Shown here: piece after piece, positions 36,601 through 52,746 of the stretch
Numbering within the stretch: the stretch's first letter is position 1
Layout of the letters: every line of letters starts with the position of its first letter
NCBI GenBank assembly: GCA_905250025.1
Contig: CAJNOJ010000184.1
Coordinates: 124,001-188,000, forward strand
DNA: 64,000 nt
Source: Adineta ricciae
Taxonomy: Eukaryota; Rotifera; Eurotatoria; Adinetida; Adinetidae
Reading direction: 5' to 3'
Translations under genes and position numbers: made by a program
Notes under the pieces: model-generated
The model's database searches: none
Told to the model about the DNA's origin: nothing
Seen by the model: only the letters and a program-made list of their open reading frames with translations

Positions 36601-37591
36601 ATAGTTATCTTGTGAATTATATACGTTTAATTTACGTTTAGCTTTTTTACCTGTAAAATAAGACGAAGCAATTTTATCAAGGAAATTGTAGATTTTCAAC
36701 TTAGTTAAATTCGGATAATCAGCAGCACGAAGAATACGTTCCATGGACTGTGATTCAAGAATAAGTGATGTGATGTTATGGTCAATTTTAGGCAAAATAC
36801 TCATGTAGAATCGGTCAAGTATCAGATCAGTAACCGGTAAAATATCATCAGTCGATGTTAGTAATACGAAGTTGAGAGCAGTAGTGAAGGCTTTATGTTG
36901 TACTACTGTATTGAGTCGATGAGTATCAACATCGAATAAAGAATAGAGAGCATCCATATTATCAAGTCTTTGCAGAATAATAAATAATATTTCAGTAGGT
37001 AAATCAAGAAGTTTAATATTTGACCGATTCATGTTAATGATGGTGGAACGTTAACTAAATGATGTGCAGAGTTTCAAAAATAAATATGAAAAAAATTATC
37101 GGTTGACACTGTCATCTAATTGATTGAGCATTAAAAGCTTAGAATACACAAGTCTTTCGTAAAAGATCTTAGAAATTGTTTAGTTAAGGTCGTTTTTCTC
37201 CATACGGCGCTTCCGCATGGGCTAATTTGCGAGTATTGACTTTGTCACTTACTTTCGTCTTGTTTTGATGCTCAAACTGCTGGAAACGTGTATCATATAT
37301 TTCTACAGTTTGTTTGGATCCATTGTTCTCGTGAACAAAGAAAATGGCATCTCTGTTGAAGAAAGAATAATCAATCGATATATGAGTAGATATGTATTGT
37401 TTTTATTTTTCGTCAATCTTTGATTGACTTTATTTCTTTTAGAAAACTATTATGTTGTGTAATTAAAGTCTGTGAGAAGTGAACTAGTACGCTATCCGAC
37501 AAAAATTTAACTAGAAATGCCGGTCACTAATGAATGGACTACACGCGGGGACATCTATTTTATCACGCAAAGACTAAGAAATATAAGATAG
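33691..37591. repeat. Segmental duplicate B (~3.9 kb)
   Basis: This is the second full copy of the F-box segment, with about 45 extra bases at its left end that also match 27660 onward. It is bordered on the left by the single N at 33690. Both full copies keep intact coding frames. Confidence 0.85.
34610..37032 (-). CDS. F-box protein with LRR-like C-terminus, copy B
   Basis: Exons 37032-36247 and 35452-34610 give 542 residues, colinear with copy A. Only scattered substitutions were seen, for example KRLDNMD to QRLDNMD in the F-box, and a small cluster around residues 365-395 where FPYMAVCH reads LPHIARCH. Splice sites, the 794-base intron and both ends are conserved. Both copies being intact suggests a recent duplication, or two allelic or homoeologous copies joined in assembly. 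Confidence 0.75.
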
Positions 37592-38356
37592 ATAATGGTA
37601 TCTGTATTATGATGTGTACTCTGATCTACGATTGTTGTTTGAACTGAACTAATCTTATTTATCGCGAGTGTGAAAGTAAATGGAGATATTTTTCATCAAT
37701 AAACATCTCGGCTAAGATTACTTGATGAAAAGTTTTTCTGCAACGATTCCGAACATTTCAACTGACTAGTTTTGATCACAGTTCACGTACACGTAAGGAT
37801 AGAATCTATTTATTTATTTATCGTACGTATCTCTTATAGGTAGTATACCAAGAATCGATCAATAACTCTATTAGCAAGTAGAATTAATCTGACTAAATCT
37901 CGCTTTATAAATGCCAGTTTCAATCTTGACGTTGAAAGAGTATACTCAACGTGACTTTCGTATATGTAATTGTATAATTGACATTGACAAGTTTCCTTCC
38001 GTATGACATCGTGATTTAGAAATAATTAAACTCTCGAAAGACAAGAAATGTCTTAATATATGATCAAGCGGAACAGTGAATGAGTTGTAGATGTCGCTAA
38101 GCACCGATTTGCGGAACTCGTAAGTCAAACGATCATTGGTAAAAGAAGATTTTGCGTGAAGATATACTAATGCTGAATCATTCTACGCATAAGGCAAAGT
38201 TTTATTATTCTATCATATAGCCTAGTTCTGCAAGAGAACCGAAATTGCGTACTTTGTTAAGTTGACCGGAATGTCATTGTTCTTTTTTTTCACCCGTAAC
38301 TATCGTGTTTATATATTCTACTTTCAGATTTCATAGATTGATACGTTTACACAGTG
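37592..38356. other. Intergenic, no gene seen
   Basis: This AT-rich spacer lies between the F-box duplicate B and the AMPK gene and presumably holds the AMPK promoter. A 60-codon minus-strand frame at 37946-38128 shows no features. Confidence 0.35.
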
Positions 38357-41552
<3,196 letters not shown>

Positions 41553-42023
41553 AAGATGAATTCTTCTATCCCGTGTGTATATAAATATTTACTCATCCTC
41601 TTCTTCTTTCTAACCATCCCGTGTCTATTGGTCATTTTAATTCATTTATTTTCTTTACGTTCTTATCATTTTATTCATTTCTGTTCGAAATTCAATAACA
41701 TATATCATCACATCTTGAAAAGAAAACAAGAAATTTGTAATTTCAAGAGAATGTTTTATGTTAATTGTATGATTAGTTGAGTTAAGAGTATCAAATGCCT
41801 TTTTCTAAAAATAAATATTTGAGTTGTAGTATTGACAGATACAATTTGTTTCACTATTAACTTGATTGGATACAAGATTATCATTAACTATACAAAACTG
41901 TACTGTTTTATTTCATTTATTCGATCCATTGACACACGTTAATAATTCAAACAATCAAATACACTTATAACATAGGATCTCATTACATAAACACATTCGA
42001 ATATAATCTGATAAAAACGACTA
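41553..42023. other. Convergent 3' flanks
   Basis: The 3' ends of the AMPK and fucosyltransferase genes face each other here. An AATAAA for AMPK is visible near 41810. No other feature was seen. Confidence 0.4.
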
Positions 42024-43428
42024 TTAAGTTGGAGAGGCAGGTTTCCACATTAAACTCGAAGTATTATGTGGAAAAACAAACCACGGAGGAAAATAATGTT
42101 CTCTAGGACAATTTTGAAAAGGAACTGGATAATTCAGATCATGAACAACATCTCCACCAGCTAAATATGCAGCCCACCAACCATATGTTCCTGCTGTCAC
42201 AATTGTATGTTCACATAAAGCTAAGGCAGCCATATCTTCACCAGAGAAAAAACCGGACGGTGTTATAAAAACATCTGTGTATTGTCCCAGATGTGTCTGC
42301 ACGTACTTCTTATCGTCACTAGCGATTAAAAACCGGCAATTAACATATTTTCGTCGATAATAATTCATTGACCAAACGAGATATTCCACACTTGTGTCAA
42401 TTTTAAAAAATGTTAAGAAATCACCTCGACGAATATGAATTCCAATCCAAGTTACAGGCGTGAACGATGGTCCAGGATTCGCTAGTATGGATTTTAAATA
42501 GCGATGTGGTACCGTATCTTTCGTATAATTACGCAGATCCAATGAAATATTCCAAACAGCTAGAGATAGACAAAAAAGAAAGAAAAGAAAATGATTTCAA
42601 AGAACCAACAGCGTGACATTTACAAGTTTCAGTCTCATGAACAAGAAAAAACTAATTTAGTAAATTTTGAACGCTCGAAAAGATGAATTTTTTTACTATG
42701 ACTCAATATACTTCAAATGGTATTTTTTTTCTCGAACCTTTCATCAATTGTTCCACCATTGGTACATTTCTAACGATTGCTCCTTGATTAAACTGAAATA
42801 AGAAATTGATTTCTTCACGATACTTATCAAAATATCCATATGCTTGATAAAATCCATTTAATTCATATCGTTGGAATGTTTTATTGAATGGTACACGGAG
42901 TAAATCAGGATAAAACACACATGAACTATATCGACTAAAGTAATCTGTTCGATTAACAACCAGTCTATCATCTTTTGTCAATTGCACCTTAGTTTTCTCG
43001 ATCTCAATACGAAAGACTGATCGAAGATCGATTAAAATCCATGGTGCAACATAGAGTTGACATTGATGAAGACGAGCGAGACCATATGCACTTGCAAATA
43101 AAAACATTCGATTACCCAAAGCGCCATCCGCTGAACGAATAAACAGAAAACATGTTGGTGGTCCTTGAGCTTTGTCATGCATAGTCAAATTAGGATTCAT
43201 ATTTTCTAAAACCGATTGTCTTAATGAAGAAAAATAAATTTTCGTATCTAATACATTTGGAAATAATGACTTAGTAGGATAAAACCAGATCACATAGAGA
43301 ATAACTAATACAATCAATGAGATAAGAAACACGGGAACTTTCTTATTCATTAATCGTGATTGAGACCATCTTGAATAATCAAGAAGAACGTACCGATAAG
43401 ATTCAATGGAATTTATATTATCTGCCAT
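42024..43428 (-). CDS. GT11 alpha-1,2-fucosyltransferase-like protein
   Basis: Two exons (43428-42738 and 42559-42024) give 408 residues. A short cytoplasmic tail of about 30 residues, a single membrane anchor (about 31-50, VPVFLISLIVLVILYVIWFY) and a lumenal catalytic domain form the usual type II Golgi layout. The family motif GIHIRRGDF (about residues 270-278) binds GDP-fucose in alpha-1,2-fucosyltransferases (FUT1/FUT2 group). GNRMFLFASAYGLA earlier matches the family's first motif, and TAGTYGWWAAYLAGG the C-terminal one. It should add fucose to terminal galactose on glycans. Potential N-glycosylation sites occur (NLT, NRT, NKT, NTS). Length is slightly above the vertebrate enzymes (about 345-365). 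Confidence 0.88.
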
Positions 43429-44245
43429 AATAATAACTACAAGAGATTTCTTTCGTCATTCATTTGATCGGCTTGTTTTTTCATGTCTTATTTCAAAGTA
43501 TTATACATACAGCGACTTTTTTGTTACAAGAATGCATATATTGTAACCTACAAATTTATTTACCTGAGAAGAAACAGAACACCATGATACGCAGAACAAA
43601 TTTTACCTCCCTATGTGAAAACGACTTTAAAAAAAAGAGAAAAAGAAACATGGTGGCGCTATACAGCCAGCAGAATCAGAATAAAAACGGTTTTTTTTAT
43701 TCTTTCATAACAGTCGTGCTCTCCAATTAAATAAATTCCAGTTCTGTCAACAAAGAAATCTCGTATAGATTCGTTGTGAATATTTTGTGCGAGAAATTCA
43801 TCGAACAATGTCAATTGATTTTTCAATTGAGAGAACGTTATTTAAGTAAATTATAGATTTGAATATGAACAACAAACGTAATGTTTTTTTACTAAGAAAT
43901 TCTTGATACATTGATTTCTCTAATGATGACCTTTTCTTCTTTTTTCAATATTGATCATTCATACGAAGAAAATATCGAAATGATGTTGATTATCGATCGG
44001 ATAGAATATTCTTTGTCCCTCATCAGTCAAGCTTGACTACAGTGAAAAAAGCCACTACCATGAACGATTAATGAACAAGATACATATTATGAAGGCAAGA
44101 AGAAAATATATTTCAGTATCTTTTTTGATGATCTCCTTGAACATACATATATGAGTATATATCAAGGCTTTTTAGCCACATATATAGAGAATATTGAACT
44201 GAACCATAACCTTTCATTAATTTCATATACATATCTATTGAAATA
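43429..44245. other. Intergenic, no gene seen
   Basis: This is a divergent spacer that should carry promoters of the fucosyltransferase and the proline-rich gene. An 88-codon frame at 43464-43730 has no recognisable features. Confidence 0.35.
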
Positions 44246-45562
44246 ATGTCCGACCGTAGTGAACCATCCTCATCGTCAGATTATGAAGAGGAACCATCAT
44301 CATATACTGAAAATCTTCCACCACTACCAGCAGCAACAACCACGTCAACAACAACAACAACAACAACAACTACGACTACTACTAGTAGTACTGCTGCAGC
44401 GACTGGAACTGGAACAACAACCGTAACAGACAAGCAAGAATCACTTAAAAATTATGTAACTAATCTATTAGCTCGACATGTTCTACGTGATGATGAACAA
44501 TCTGATCTAACTGAAACTGAAATAAGAATTAATCCACGAGACAGTCCATACCATGATTATCATAATGTCTCAGCTTTTCGCCAGTATCATTCGAATGCCG
44601 AAGGAACTGTAAGAACAGGTGCTCAACGACGACAAGATACAACAAGTGATGAAGAAGGAGGATTAAGAGATGGAACATCAACAGAACAAGTTAGATTTTC
44701 TTTCATTGTCTCTTTAGTCGAAAACAACATTTCTTTTTTTTCATTCTTATGTAGTCCGATGAAACCGGTACAGAACTAAATTTAGATCCCGATCCGATTA
44801 TTGAAGAACGTGAAAGTGCTGAGCAACGATATAAACAAAAAGTTTATTTACGTCAATTACAACCACCGACTCCCCAACCAATTGAAATTCAAGTTCAAGA
44901 AGTTTTACTTCAAGGACAAACACCAAAACCACCAATACATGTTCGAGTTGCCAAACCTCAACCAAGAACTCCATCACCAATTGTGATTAAAAGTGCACCA
45001 CCACCACCTCCTCTAGTAGAATCTGATCAACCAATTGTCTATAATAAATATGTACCTCCTCCTAAACAGCCACCACAGCAGGTAGTAATCTTGTATCAGT
45101 TAGACAATATTTCGAATAAAAATTTCTAGATTATCATTCATCGACATCCAGATTTGCCGCCTAAACCACGTAAAATTTTCTCGTTTCAAATGATGAAATT
45201 TTCATTTAGTCGTTTTCACTTAAGGTCCGATCGTTGTTGAACAATGGTTGCCATATAAACCAGCTCCTAAACGTATCATAAAACACTCATTACCACCGGA
45301 AGCTCGTCAAACTCCACCTGCTCCACACAATATAGTTGTCTCCTATGCTAAACCACGTGCTCTAATTGAAGTCGAATTAGTTCGTTTGCCCATCGTTAAA
45401 ATTGACCCTTATACATATCAACAAATGACAACGGCTGGTCATGAACAATTAACACAACATCCATCATTTCAACATGAACAACATCTATTCTTTGGCAATC
45501 GAGACAGAAGCCGAATAGCACAAGGATCAGAATCATCTACTGATATTAATTGGCGAATTTAA
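44246..45562 (+). CDS. Low-complexity, proline/valine-rich protein with alveolin-like motifs
   Basis: Four exons (44246-44689, 44755-45081, 45130-45169, 45225-45562) give 382 residues. The N-terminus is acidic and Ser-rich, followed by a Thr run coded by an ACA/ACT microsatellite (about 44337-44393). The middle and C-terminus alternate hydrophobic, charged and Pro residues: PQPIEIQVQEV, PPIHVRVAKPQP, SPIVIKSAPPPP, PIVVEQWLPYKPAPKR. This V/I-polar-V/I plus P pattern recalls alveolin or epiplasmin repeats of cortical cytoskeleton proteins and some nematode proteins. The link is a visual resemblance only. There is no signal peptide or membrane segment. It could be a cytoskeletal or integumental scaffold, but its function is unknown. 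Confidence 0.6.
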
Positions 45563-47078
45563 ATCAAATTCATATTTGTTTTACTGTTAATAATTTGTAT
45601 TGAATTTAACCATGTTTGAATTGATTAAAATTATCTTTATTGAACATGTAGATAATCCAATCATCACGAAGGAGAACGTGCTATAAATATCTCGATGTAA
45701 TAATTATTAAATACTATTTTTTATATGCAAGATAAGTCAATATATCTCTTGTCAAATAAACGATAGATAATTTCAGTACAGAGAAAAAAAGAAAGAAACA
45801 TTTTATTTTGCGTTCTCTTCTTTTCTCATCTAATCAAAATGCTTACAAAAAAATATTTTGGCGCTTTCAACCATTGACTTTCTCGTATTTATCATCACAT
45901 CAAATATTCGCTTTCGTCTATGTGTTAATCGTTAACCACAATCCTCTTGTTTTAATACATTGGAAAAGTACAAAGGTAAAATAACTTTTGTTTAATTTGA
46001 TTTGTTCACATGAATGACAATGAGAAATTTAGACAAGACCTTGAAAATTCTACTTGTCAAGGTAATCTAAGAACGAAAAAGAAAAAGATGAGTAAATAAG
46101 CAACAAAAAATACAAAGATTCATAAACCTTGTTGGATTCAAATCGTTTCGATTTGTATCTAAAAGTGATTATTTGATAGGTTTTGTTAATGAGATCTGTA
46201 GAAATGGATTCTGAATCATTAAAATTGGATATTTGTGAAGATAAATTATCATGACTGAGATTAAAAATCATTTGCCTTGTTAAAATCTGTTCTGTATTGA
46301 ATTCATTATCAATCAGAAATATGAACATTCACTACAAACAAAAGTAATAATGAATAGTATAGTTAATTCTGTTATTTTGTTGATTTGCACAAAGGACAAC
46401 AAAGATCATAACATAAAAACAAGTTGTTTGACAAGAACGAAAATATAAGATTTAGATATATGAATTTGAAAATTGAATTTCAATGTTATTTAAAACAATG
46501 TACTTCGTATTATCTTTCGTAAATTCATATTAGACAAAAGCTAAATAAATTGTCCATGATACTACGTTTTATACTTTATAGTCGTAATAGTACGCTTATC
46601 ATAACAGTAACAGGACTGTTTTATCACATCGGTTACTTTCTCCTTGACAAAACCGCAGATGATTATCTTTGACTTATTTTTACTTTCTCAAACATATTTT
46701 ACAAAATATTTCCACGTATCTAACATTAACTAGCTTTCATTAATAATCATCATAATACATTCTTTTCTTTTCGATATCATTCGTACATTTCATATAATAT
46801 ACAAAGCGCTATATGTAAGTTTGCCTTCTGTTCATTTTATGTCTCTTAAGAGAAGAACAGATAAGGATATATATATATAATCCAATAGTATGATGTAACA
46901 TACTGTTCATTCACCGTTCTTTTTCTTCCAATGAGTACACGACAGAGAAGGTCAATGTATATAATATGTAGAAAATATTCTTCTATTGATGTATACGTAA
47001 AGGATTTTATGTTCGTTTCGATCGATGAAGAAAATGTCTAGTTTTTTGACTATGATGTATTTGATTTAGTTTGTAATA
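45563..47078. other. Intergenic, no gene seen
   Basis: This is the 1.5-kb AT-rich spacer between the proline-rich gene and the Argonaute, both on the plus strand. A 92-codon minus frame at 46050-46328 has no features. TA microsatellite-like sequence occurs around 46870-46882. The Argonaute promoter should be at the right end. Confidence 0.35.
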
Positions 47079-50000
47079 ATGTCATCGCATCGAGATCGGG
47101 ATTATCCGGATGGTATGATGAGAAATTCGGTATTTTTCTCTCTTGAAATGATGTATCCTTTTTTTTTGTTCTACACAGATGATGATCGTCGGTCATCAAA
47201 ACGCCGTATGTAATTTTTCTTTTCGTTTACTTTGAAAATCTCTTGTAATATTAATTGTTTACAATTTACATTAGATCGATCAGGTCGTAGTCATGAAAGA
47301 TTATCATCTCATCCTCAACGTCGATCGTATTCATCAGCAGATGTAGAAGAAAAGCCATCGAGTAGTCAGTTAAGTCGAACTGTTGAATCTGGTTCTACTT
47401 CCACCGTTCCGAAGACGACAACGGAAACAGAAAGTGGTTCAAAAGCACGTTCACGATCATTTGTTCGTCCGATAATTCGTTCTGCTGTTCCAGAATCACA
47501 ATTGATTTCACTTGCACGACGACCCGCTCAATCTGGACGAGGTAAATTCATTGTTTTCAAAATTTTCTTTCATTTTGCATTGATAATCACACTTACAGTT
47601 GGTCAACGAGTTGAACTTTATACCAATCATTTTAAAATCGAATTTGAGAACAACTCTCAATCATCAAATATTTATCAATTCGATGTCGATGTCGAAATTC
47701 TTATGCGTGATGGTTCATGGCGTTCATGTAAGCGAGACGAACGTTTTCAAGTTATAAAAACAATTATTGAACGGGAAAAATTTCCATTGGTATGGTATGA
47801 TCAAGGAAGAAGTTTATATGCCAAAGAAAATTTAACTGTGAACTTTAATAAAGAATACGAATGCGAGATAAAACATAAGAAAACTGATCGAACGAATCGC
47901 TTTCGATTTCTATTGATTAATTTAGTGAAGACATATGATTTAAAGATAATTTTTGATTTTATTCAACGAAAAATTCCACTAAGACCACATGATCCGGTGA
48001 GAATCTTAGAAATTTTATTAAAACAAACACAACGCCTTGATATGGTGAATATTAAAAATCGATCATATCCAAAACATCAAAAATTAGATGATCTTGGTAT
48101 AGGATTTGTTCGAGAAGATCAAACTTCATATCTCTTGAATTGTTGTTTAGGTGATGGACGTGGTTTAGCATCGGGATTTTATCAAGCAATTGTGTTAGGT
48201 GAACGTGGTCCAACATTAAATGTTAATAATACATTCTGTTGTTTTTATCAAAATTATAATTTAGTAGAATTTATTACATGTTATCTTGGTAGCGATATTC
48301 GCCGGTCGGGTGCGGTTTTTCAACGATGAGTTATTTGTAGGAAAACAGTTTGTTTTTTGTTCTTTCAGGTATATCATCAAAAGATCAACCATTGTTAGTA
48401 CGGAAAATTCTTAAATCGATATGGTTTGTCACAACTCATACTAATCAAATTCGTAAATATCGTTTAAAATCATTTGGTTCTCCAGCAAATCAACATACAT
48501 TTATAAAGGATCAAGGTTCAAAGATAAGTGTTGCTGATTATTTTTATGAGAAATGGAAAATTCGTTTGCGACATCCACATTTACCTGTTGTGGAACTGTT
48601 TAATCCAGTTGATAAGAATAAATCACATTTTTTACCGATGGAATTGGTTATTGTTGATGACTGGCAGAGAAGTTTAAAACCTCTTACAATAGAACAACGT
48701 GCAACGGTAACGAGGAAAACTGTTGTCAAGCCAGGCGAACGATATGGATTGATTCGACGTATTGTAGACGAACGTCAATATGATAAAGATTCATATTTAC
48801 AGAGTTTTGGTATGAAGATTCAAACGAATGATATGTTAGCAATTACCGGTCGACTTTTAACTCCACCTGAAATCAAATATAAATCACCACATGATGAAAG
48901 TCGAGATGTAATCGAAAGAGTCAGTATTGGTAAATGGTATTTAAATAATTATTTCAATAAAACGCGTGAAATACGTTCGTGGGCATTGGTTCTTGTCAGT
49001 CAAAGAGCACCCGACGAACGGCAAGTGGGTTTAGCAAAAGATTTTGCAAATAAACTTCCACAGGTTTTGATGAAACTTTTTCAAATGAAAATTATTCGAA
49101 ATACTACTCTTCTTTCTGTTATTAAGGCTATGTCAAAGTATGGAATTCGACTCAATTCATCAGCTATTGAAAAATCTGATGCAGCAAGTCCAGATATTAT
49201 CCTGGCACGAATGAATGAATTGAAAACACTTGGATGTGAAGTGATCATTTATATTCTGAATCAAGTTGGTGATGATATTTATCATGCAATTAAATTCTTT
49301 GGAAATGTTAAACTTGGTAAGATAAAAGTCTGTTAATCATTTTAAAGAATTGTTTTATTTTCGTAGGAATGGTAACACAATGTACACGATTTGATAAACT
49401 ACAAGCAAATAGTGAACCACGCAAGATGGATATGTACATTCAGGTATAGAAATTGACTTTAGTAGAATAATACTTTAGATTTTGACTTTCCATTCTGATA
49501 TTTTCAATAGAATTTATCTCAAAAATTCAATGCAAAATTAGGTGGCATTAACCAATTTGTTTCACTTATGCGAGCATTGACATCTCCATCAACTCGTTCA
49601 GATGTTTTCATGTTTTTTGGTATTGATTGTACTCATGTAATGTGCTCACGTGAACGACCATCAATTGCAGCAATCATTGGTTCCAAAGATTCAACAAGTT
49701 GACTATTGTGATAATGTATTCTCTCTTTGGAAACGAAATTCTATTATTGTAGGTACACAATATAGTGGCCGTGTTGTTCAACAATATTCACCAAAAGGAA
49801 AAATATCAGTTGAAATTATCAAAGATCTTCATATTTACGTTGGAGATTTAATACGAAAATTCTCGGAACATAATTCACGTTTACCAAATAAACTCGTCTT
49901 TTATCGAGCTGGAGTAGATGATGGAGCATTCCAGAAAGTCTTGGACAATGAAGTACAAGCTATTAAACAAGCATGTCAAGGTAATTCTTTCGTATCTTAT

Positions 50001-50741
50001 TTAATAGGAAAACTTCATTTTATTGTCTTACATAGAATTCTACGGTCATAATCAATTGCCAAAAATTTGCTTTACTGTGGTCAAGAAAAATCACAATACT
50101 CGTTTCTTTATCTATGACAAACAATCAAATCAAACGAATAATGTTCAACCTGGTATAACAATCCCTTCTTCTTTTTCTTAAATCGACACCTTTTTAAACA
50201 TCTTATATTATATTTATTTCTAGGTACAGTTATTGATACAGATATTGTATCACCCAATGGATTTGATTTTTATCTCAATTCTCATGCAGCCATTCAGGGT
50301 ACATCAAAACCAGCACTCTATCATGTCTTATATGATGATATCGGTTTTACATCGGACGAAATTCAACAATTAACGTAAGCTGGATATTTCAATTGAAAGA
50401 TTTTTCCTATAGATATACATTCAGATATTATCTTTGTCATACTGATGTTCGATGCACGAAAGCTATATCGATTCCATCACCTGTGCATTATGCATCAATC
50501 TGTGTGTCTCGTGGACTTAATCTTGACTATGAAGGACAAATGGCAAATGAACAACGAAGTATAGCAACGTAAGTCGTAGAATGATTTATATAAAAGAAAA
50601 AAGGAATGAAAGAATTCGAATTTTAGTTCTGATATGGAAGAAGGACTTGTTGATGAAAATATTGTCGTTACATTGGATGATGTTCAAACATTAAAAATTG
50701 ATTTCAATTCAATGATTGAAAATACAATGTGGTTCGCATGA
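47079..50741 (+). CDS. Argonaute (AGO subfamily) with degenerate slicer site
   Basis: Twelve exons (47079-47112, 47179-47205, 47275-47541, 47599-48309, 48369-49316, 49367-49443, 49511-49697, 49753-49980, 50036-50152, 50224-50374, 50425-50568, 50627-50741) give 1001 residues. Order: an Arg/Ser-rich N-terminus (about 1-115), the N domain, PAZ ([10 protein letters not shown] ... HFLPMELV, about 395-460), then MID and PIWI. PIWI is recognised from [43 protein letters not shown] and the C-terminal TMWFA. Argonautes bind small RNAs to silence RNA targets. Of the slicer tetrad, the first Asp (D727) and the Glu finger (E771, in VEIIKDL) are present. The second Asp is Ala (A803 in YRAGVDDG, normally RDG) and the final His is Ser (S940 in HYASI, normally YAH). 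RNA cleavage is therefore unlikely, leaving guide binding. Confidence 0.92.
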
Positions 50742-51453
50742 ATATTTTTCTTGTTAAAATTTTTTGTACAGAATCCGATTATATTTGATCAAATTGATCA
50801 AGCATCTTGATTATATTTTCGTGTGCCGTTTTTCTGTGGTTTTCAGATGTTTTATTTTATAGTCTATTATGAAACGAAACATGTTGAAGAATATATAAAT
50901 TGCATATAATCAATGAGTTACAAAATCATTTGATCAAGGACAAAGAAAAAACAATAATGACTTGATTTCGTGTTCTTATGTAGTTTACCATACCAAAAGT
51001 GTAAAGGAAGAGAAAGGAAATATATTCCTTTTAGTTTAGTTGGACTTATATTCACATATATCATCAAAAGATCCAGATATATAACTGAAAGAATTTTTTA
51101 AATATCATTTATATTAGGGGAAATTCGGTAAGTTAATCAATGAATTGACGTCCTTGTAGAATCTTCTACGAAATTGAAATCAATATGAGAGATAGACCTA
51201 TCCTTATACTGACTCATTGTTGATTTACTTGCTGGAGGAGAAAGTATTTCGTAGTAAAATATATTTATCGTCTCAGAGGAAGAAAGAGCATTGGTTGGAT
51301 TTATGTATGAGAACGAACACAAATGTGTGTAGTGCAACGTGGTCGGACAAAACGGGGTCATTGAGAATACTTTTCATATTTGAGAGGAAAGTTATTATTT
51401 AAAGACAGATAATAACCACAAATTAAACTAAGAAAGAAACAACAACAACGCAT
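50742..51453. other. Convergent 3' flanks, no gene seen
   Basis: The Argonaute 3' UTR and the phosphatase 3' UTR face each other here. Short overlapping frames at 51137-51402 on both strands lack features. Confidence 0.35.
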
Positions 51454-52746
51454 CTACGAGGAAGGTTTTGTTTGTGTTATTATAAGTTCTAATAAATGTT
51501 GAACATCTTTAATGCAATATTTTGGTAATAGATCTCTGTCGTTCGCTGTTTTCTCCGCTGATTGTTTAACCATATCTAATTTCTTTTCACTAGTTGCTCC
51601 ACTAAAAACAAGTAATGTTGTTAAACCTTGACGATTACCAAATAGTATATCTGTTTCTAATCTAAATGTAATCAAATCTCGTCAAATCATACAAGATGAA
51701 GATAATGATCTTACCGATCACCAATCATAATCGTTCGATTTGGTTTAACATCAGGAAAAGCTAAACGAATCGAATCAAACATAGGTGCTCGCGGTTTACC
51801 GAGAATTGTCGGTGAACGACCTGATGCTGCTACAATTGAAGCTAATATCGTTCCTTCACCTCGAATTAACAAGAGAAATGTTATACAATTTGATATTTTT
51901 GTCTATATTGTAAATTACCTGGTAGAATAGCTACATCATTTTGTGGAGTAGTAACATCATCATTTGTAGCTATGAAGAGAACATCAGGTCGACTCAGATA
52001 AGTTGCCGCTTTGATAATTTTTAAATAATTAACATGTATATCAAATGCTGAGATGACACAATTGATCTAAATTATGACAAGAAAAAGAATATTCTTTACA
52101 AAATTTAGCTATTTTTTTTTCTTACCTGATCATCAAATTTAATTGTATTAGTTTCAATCCAATCCGTTTCAGGAGATACAGGATCAGGCTAAACGAATAA
52201 ATTCAATAATATAAACAAAAATATAAATGGAAATAAATTGAACTTACACCAATACCATCTGAAATATGAAAACCTTCACGTGATAATTCTTCTACCATAG
52301 ATTGCATACCAATACAATAACAATGACCTTTATAATTAATTGATTTTAAATATTTCGCTGTAATCCATGCAGTCGAAATGACTTGTTCCTTCGAACAAAA
52401 CCACAATCGTATTGAATATGTAAGAAAAAGATAATCATACTGGTTTAGCTGGATATCCAATTTCATTGAGCCATTGTGAAAATCCTCGTTGAGTTTTCAA
52501 CGAATTATTAGTTACAAAAAGTACACGTTTACCCTATAAGAATATGTGTTACAAGATAAAATCATCATGATCAAACACTTCGACTCATACTAGTTGTGTC
52601 AAAAGGTTAAGTAATTCAATAGCACCCGGAAGAACGATTGGTGCACACCAAAGAACACCATCACAGTCAAATAGAAACGTATCATGATCATTTAAAACAA
52701 ATTCAATATGAATTTCGTTTAACCGAGTGCAAACTGCAGTCGACAT
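51454..52746 (-). CDS. HAD-superfamily phosphatase (PGP/PDXP type)
   Basis: Seven exons (52746-52591, 52533-52441, 52388-52248, 52188-52126, 52066-51919, 51859-51715, 51661-51454) give 317 residues, the usual length of phosphoglycolate and pyridoxal-phosphate phosphatases. HAD motif I is FDCDGVLW with nucleophile D27 and acid D29. Motif II is LFVTNNS, motif III likely the Lys in LGKPRAP, and motif IV is MIGDRLETDI. A C2 cap lies between motifs II and III. The family removes phosphate from small metabolites such as 2-phosphoglycolate (metabolite repair) or vitamin B6 phosphate. Sequence alone does not decide which. It is cytosolic, with no targeting signal. Confidence 0.9.

Noticed and set aside
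49650-50051. Apparent frameshift in the Argonaute PIWI region
   Set aside because: The change of frame is explained by an ordinary 55-base intron (49698-49752) with GT and AG ends, which restores SKDSTS followed by TQYSGRVV.
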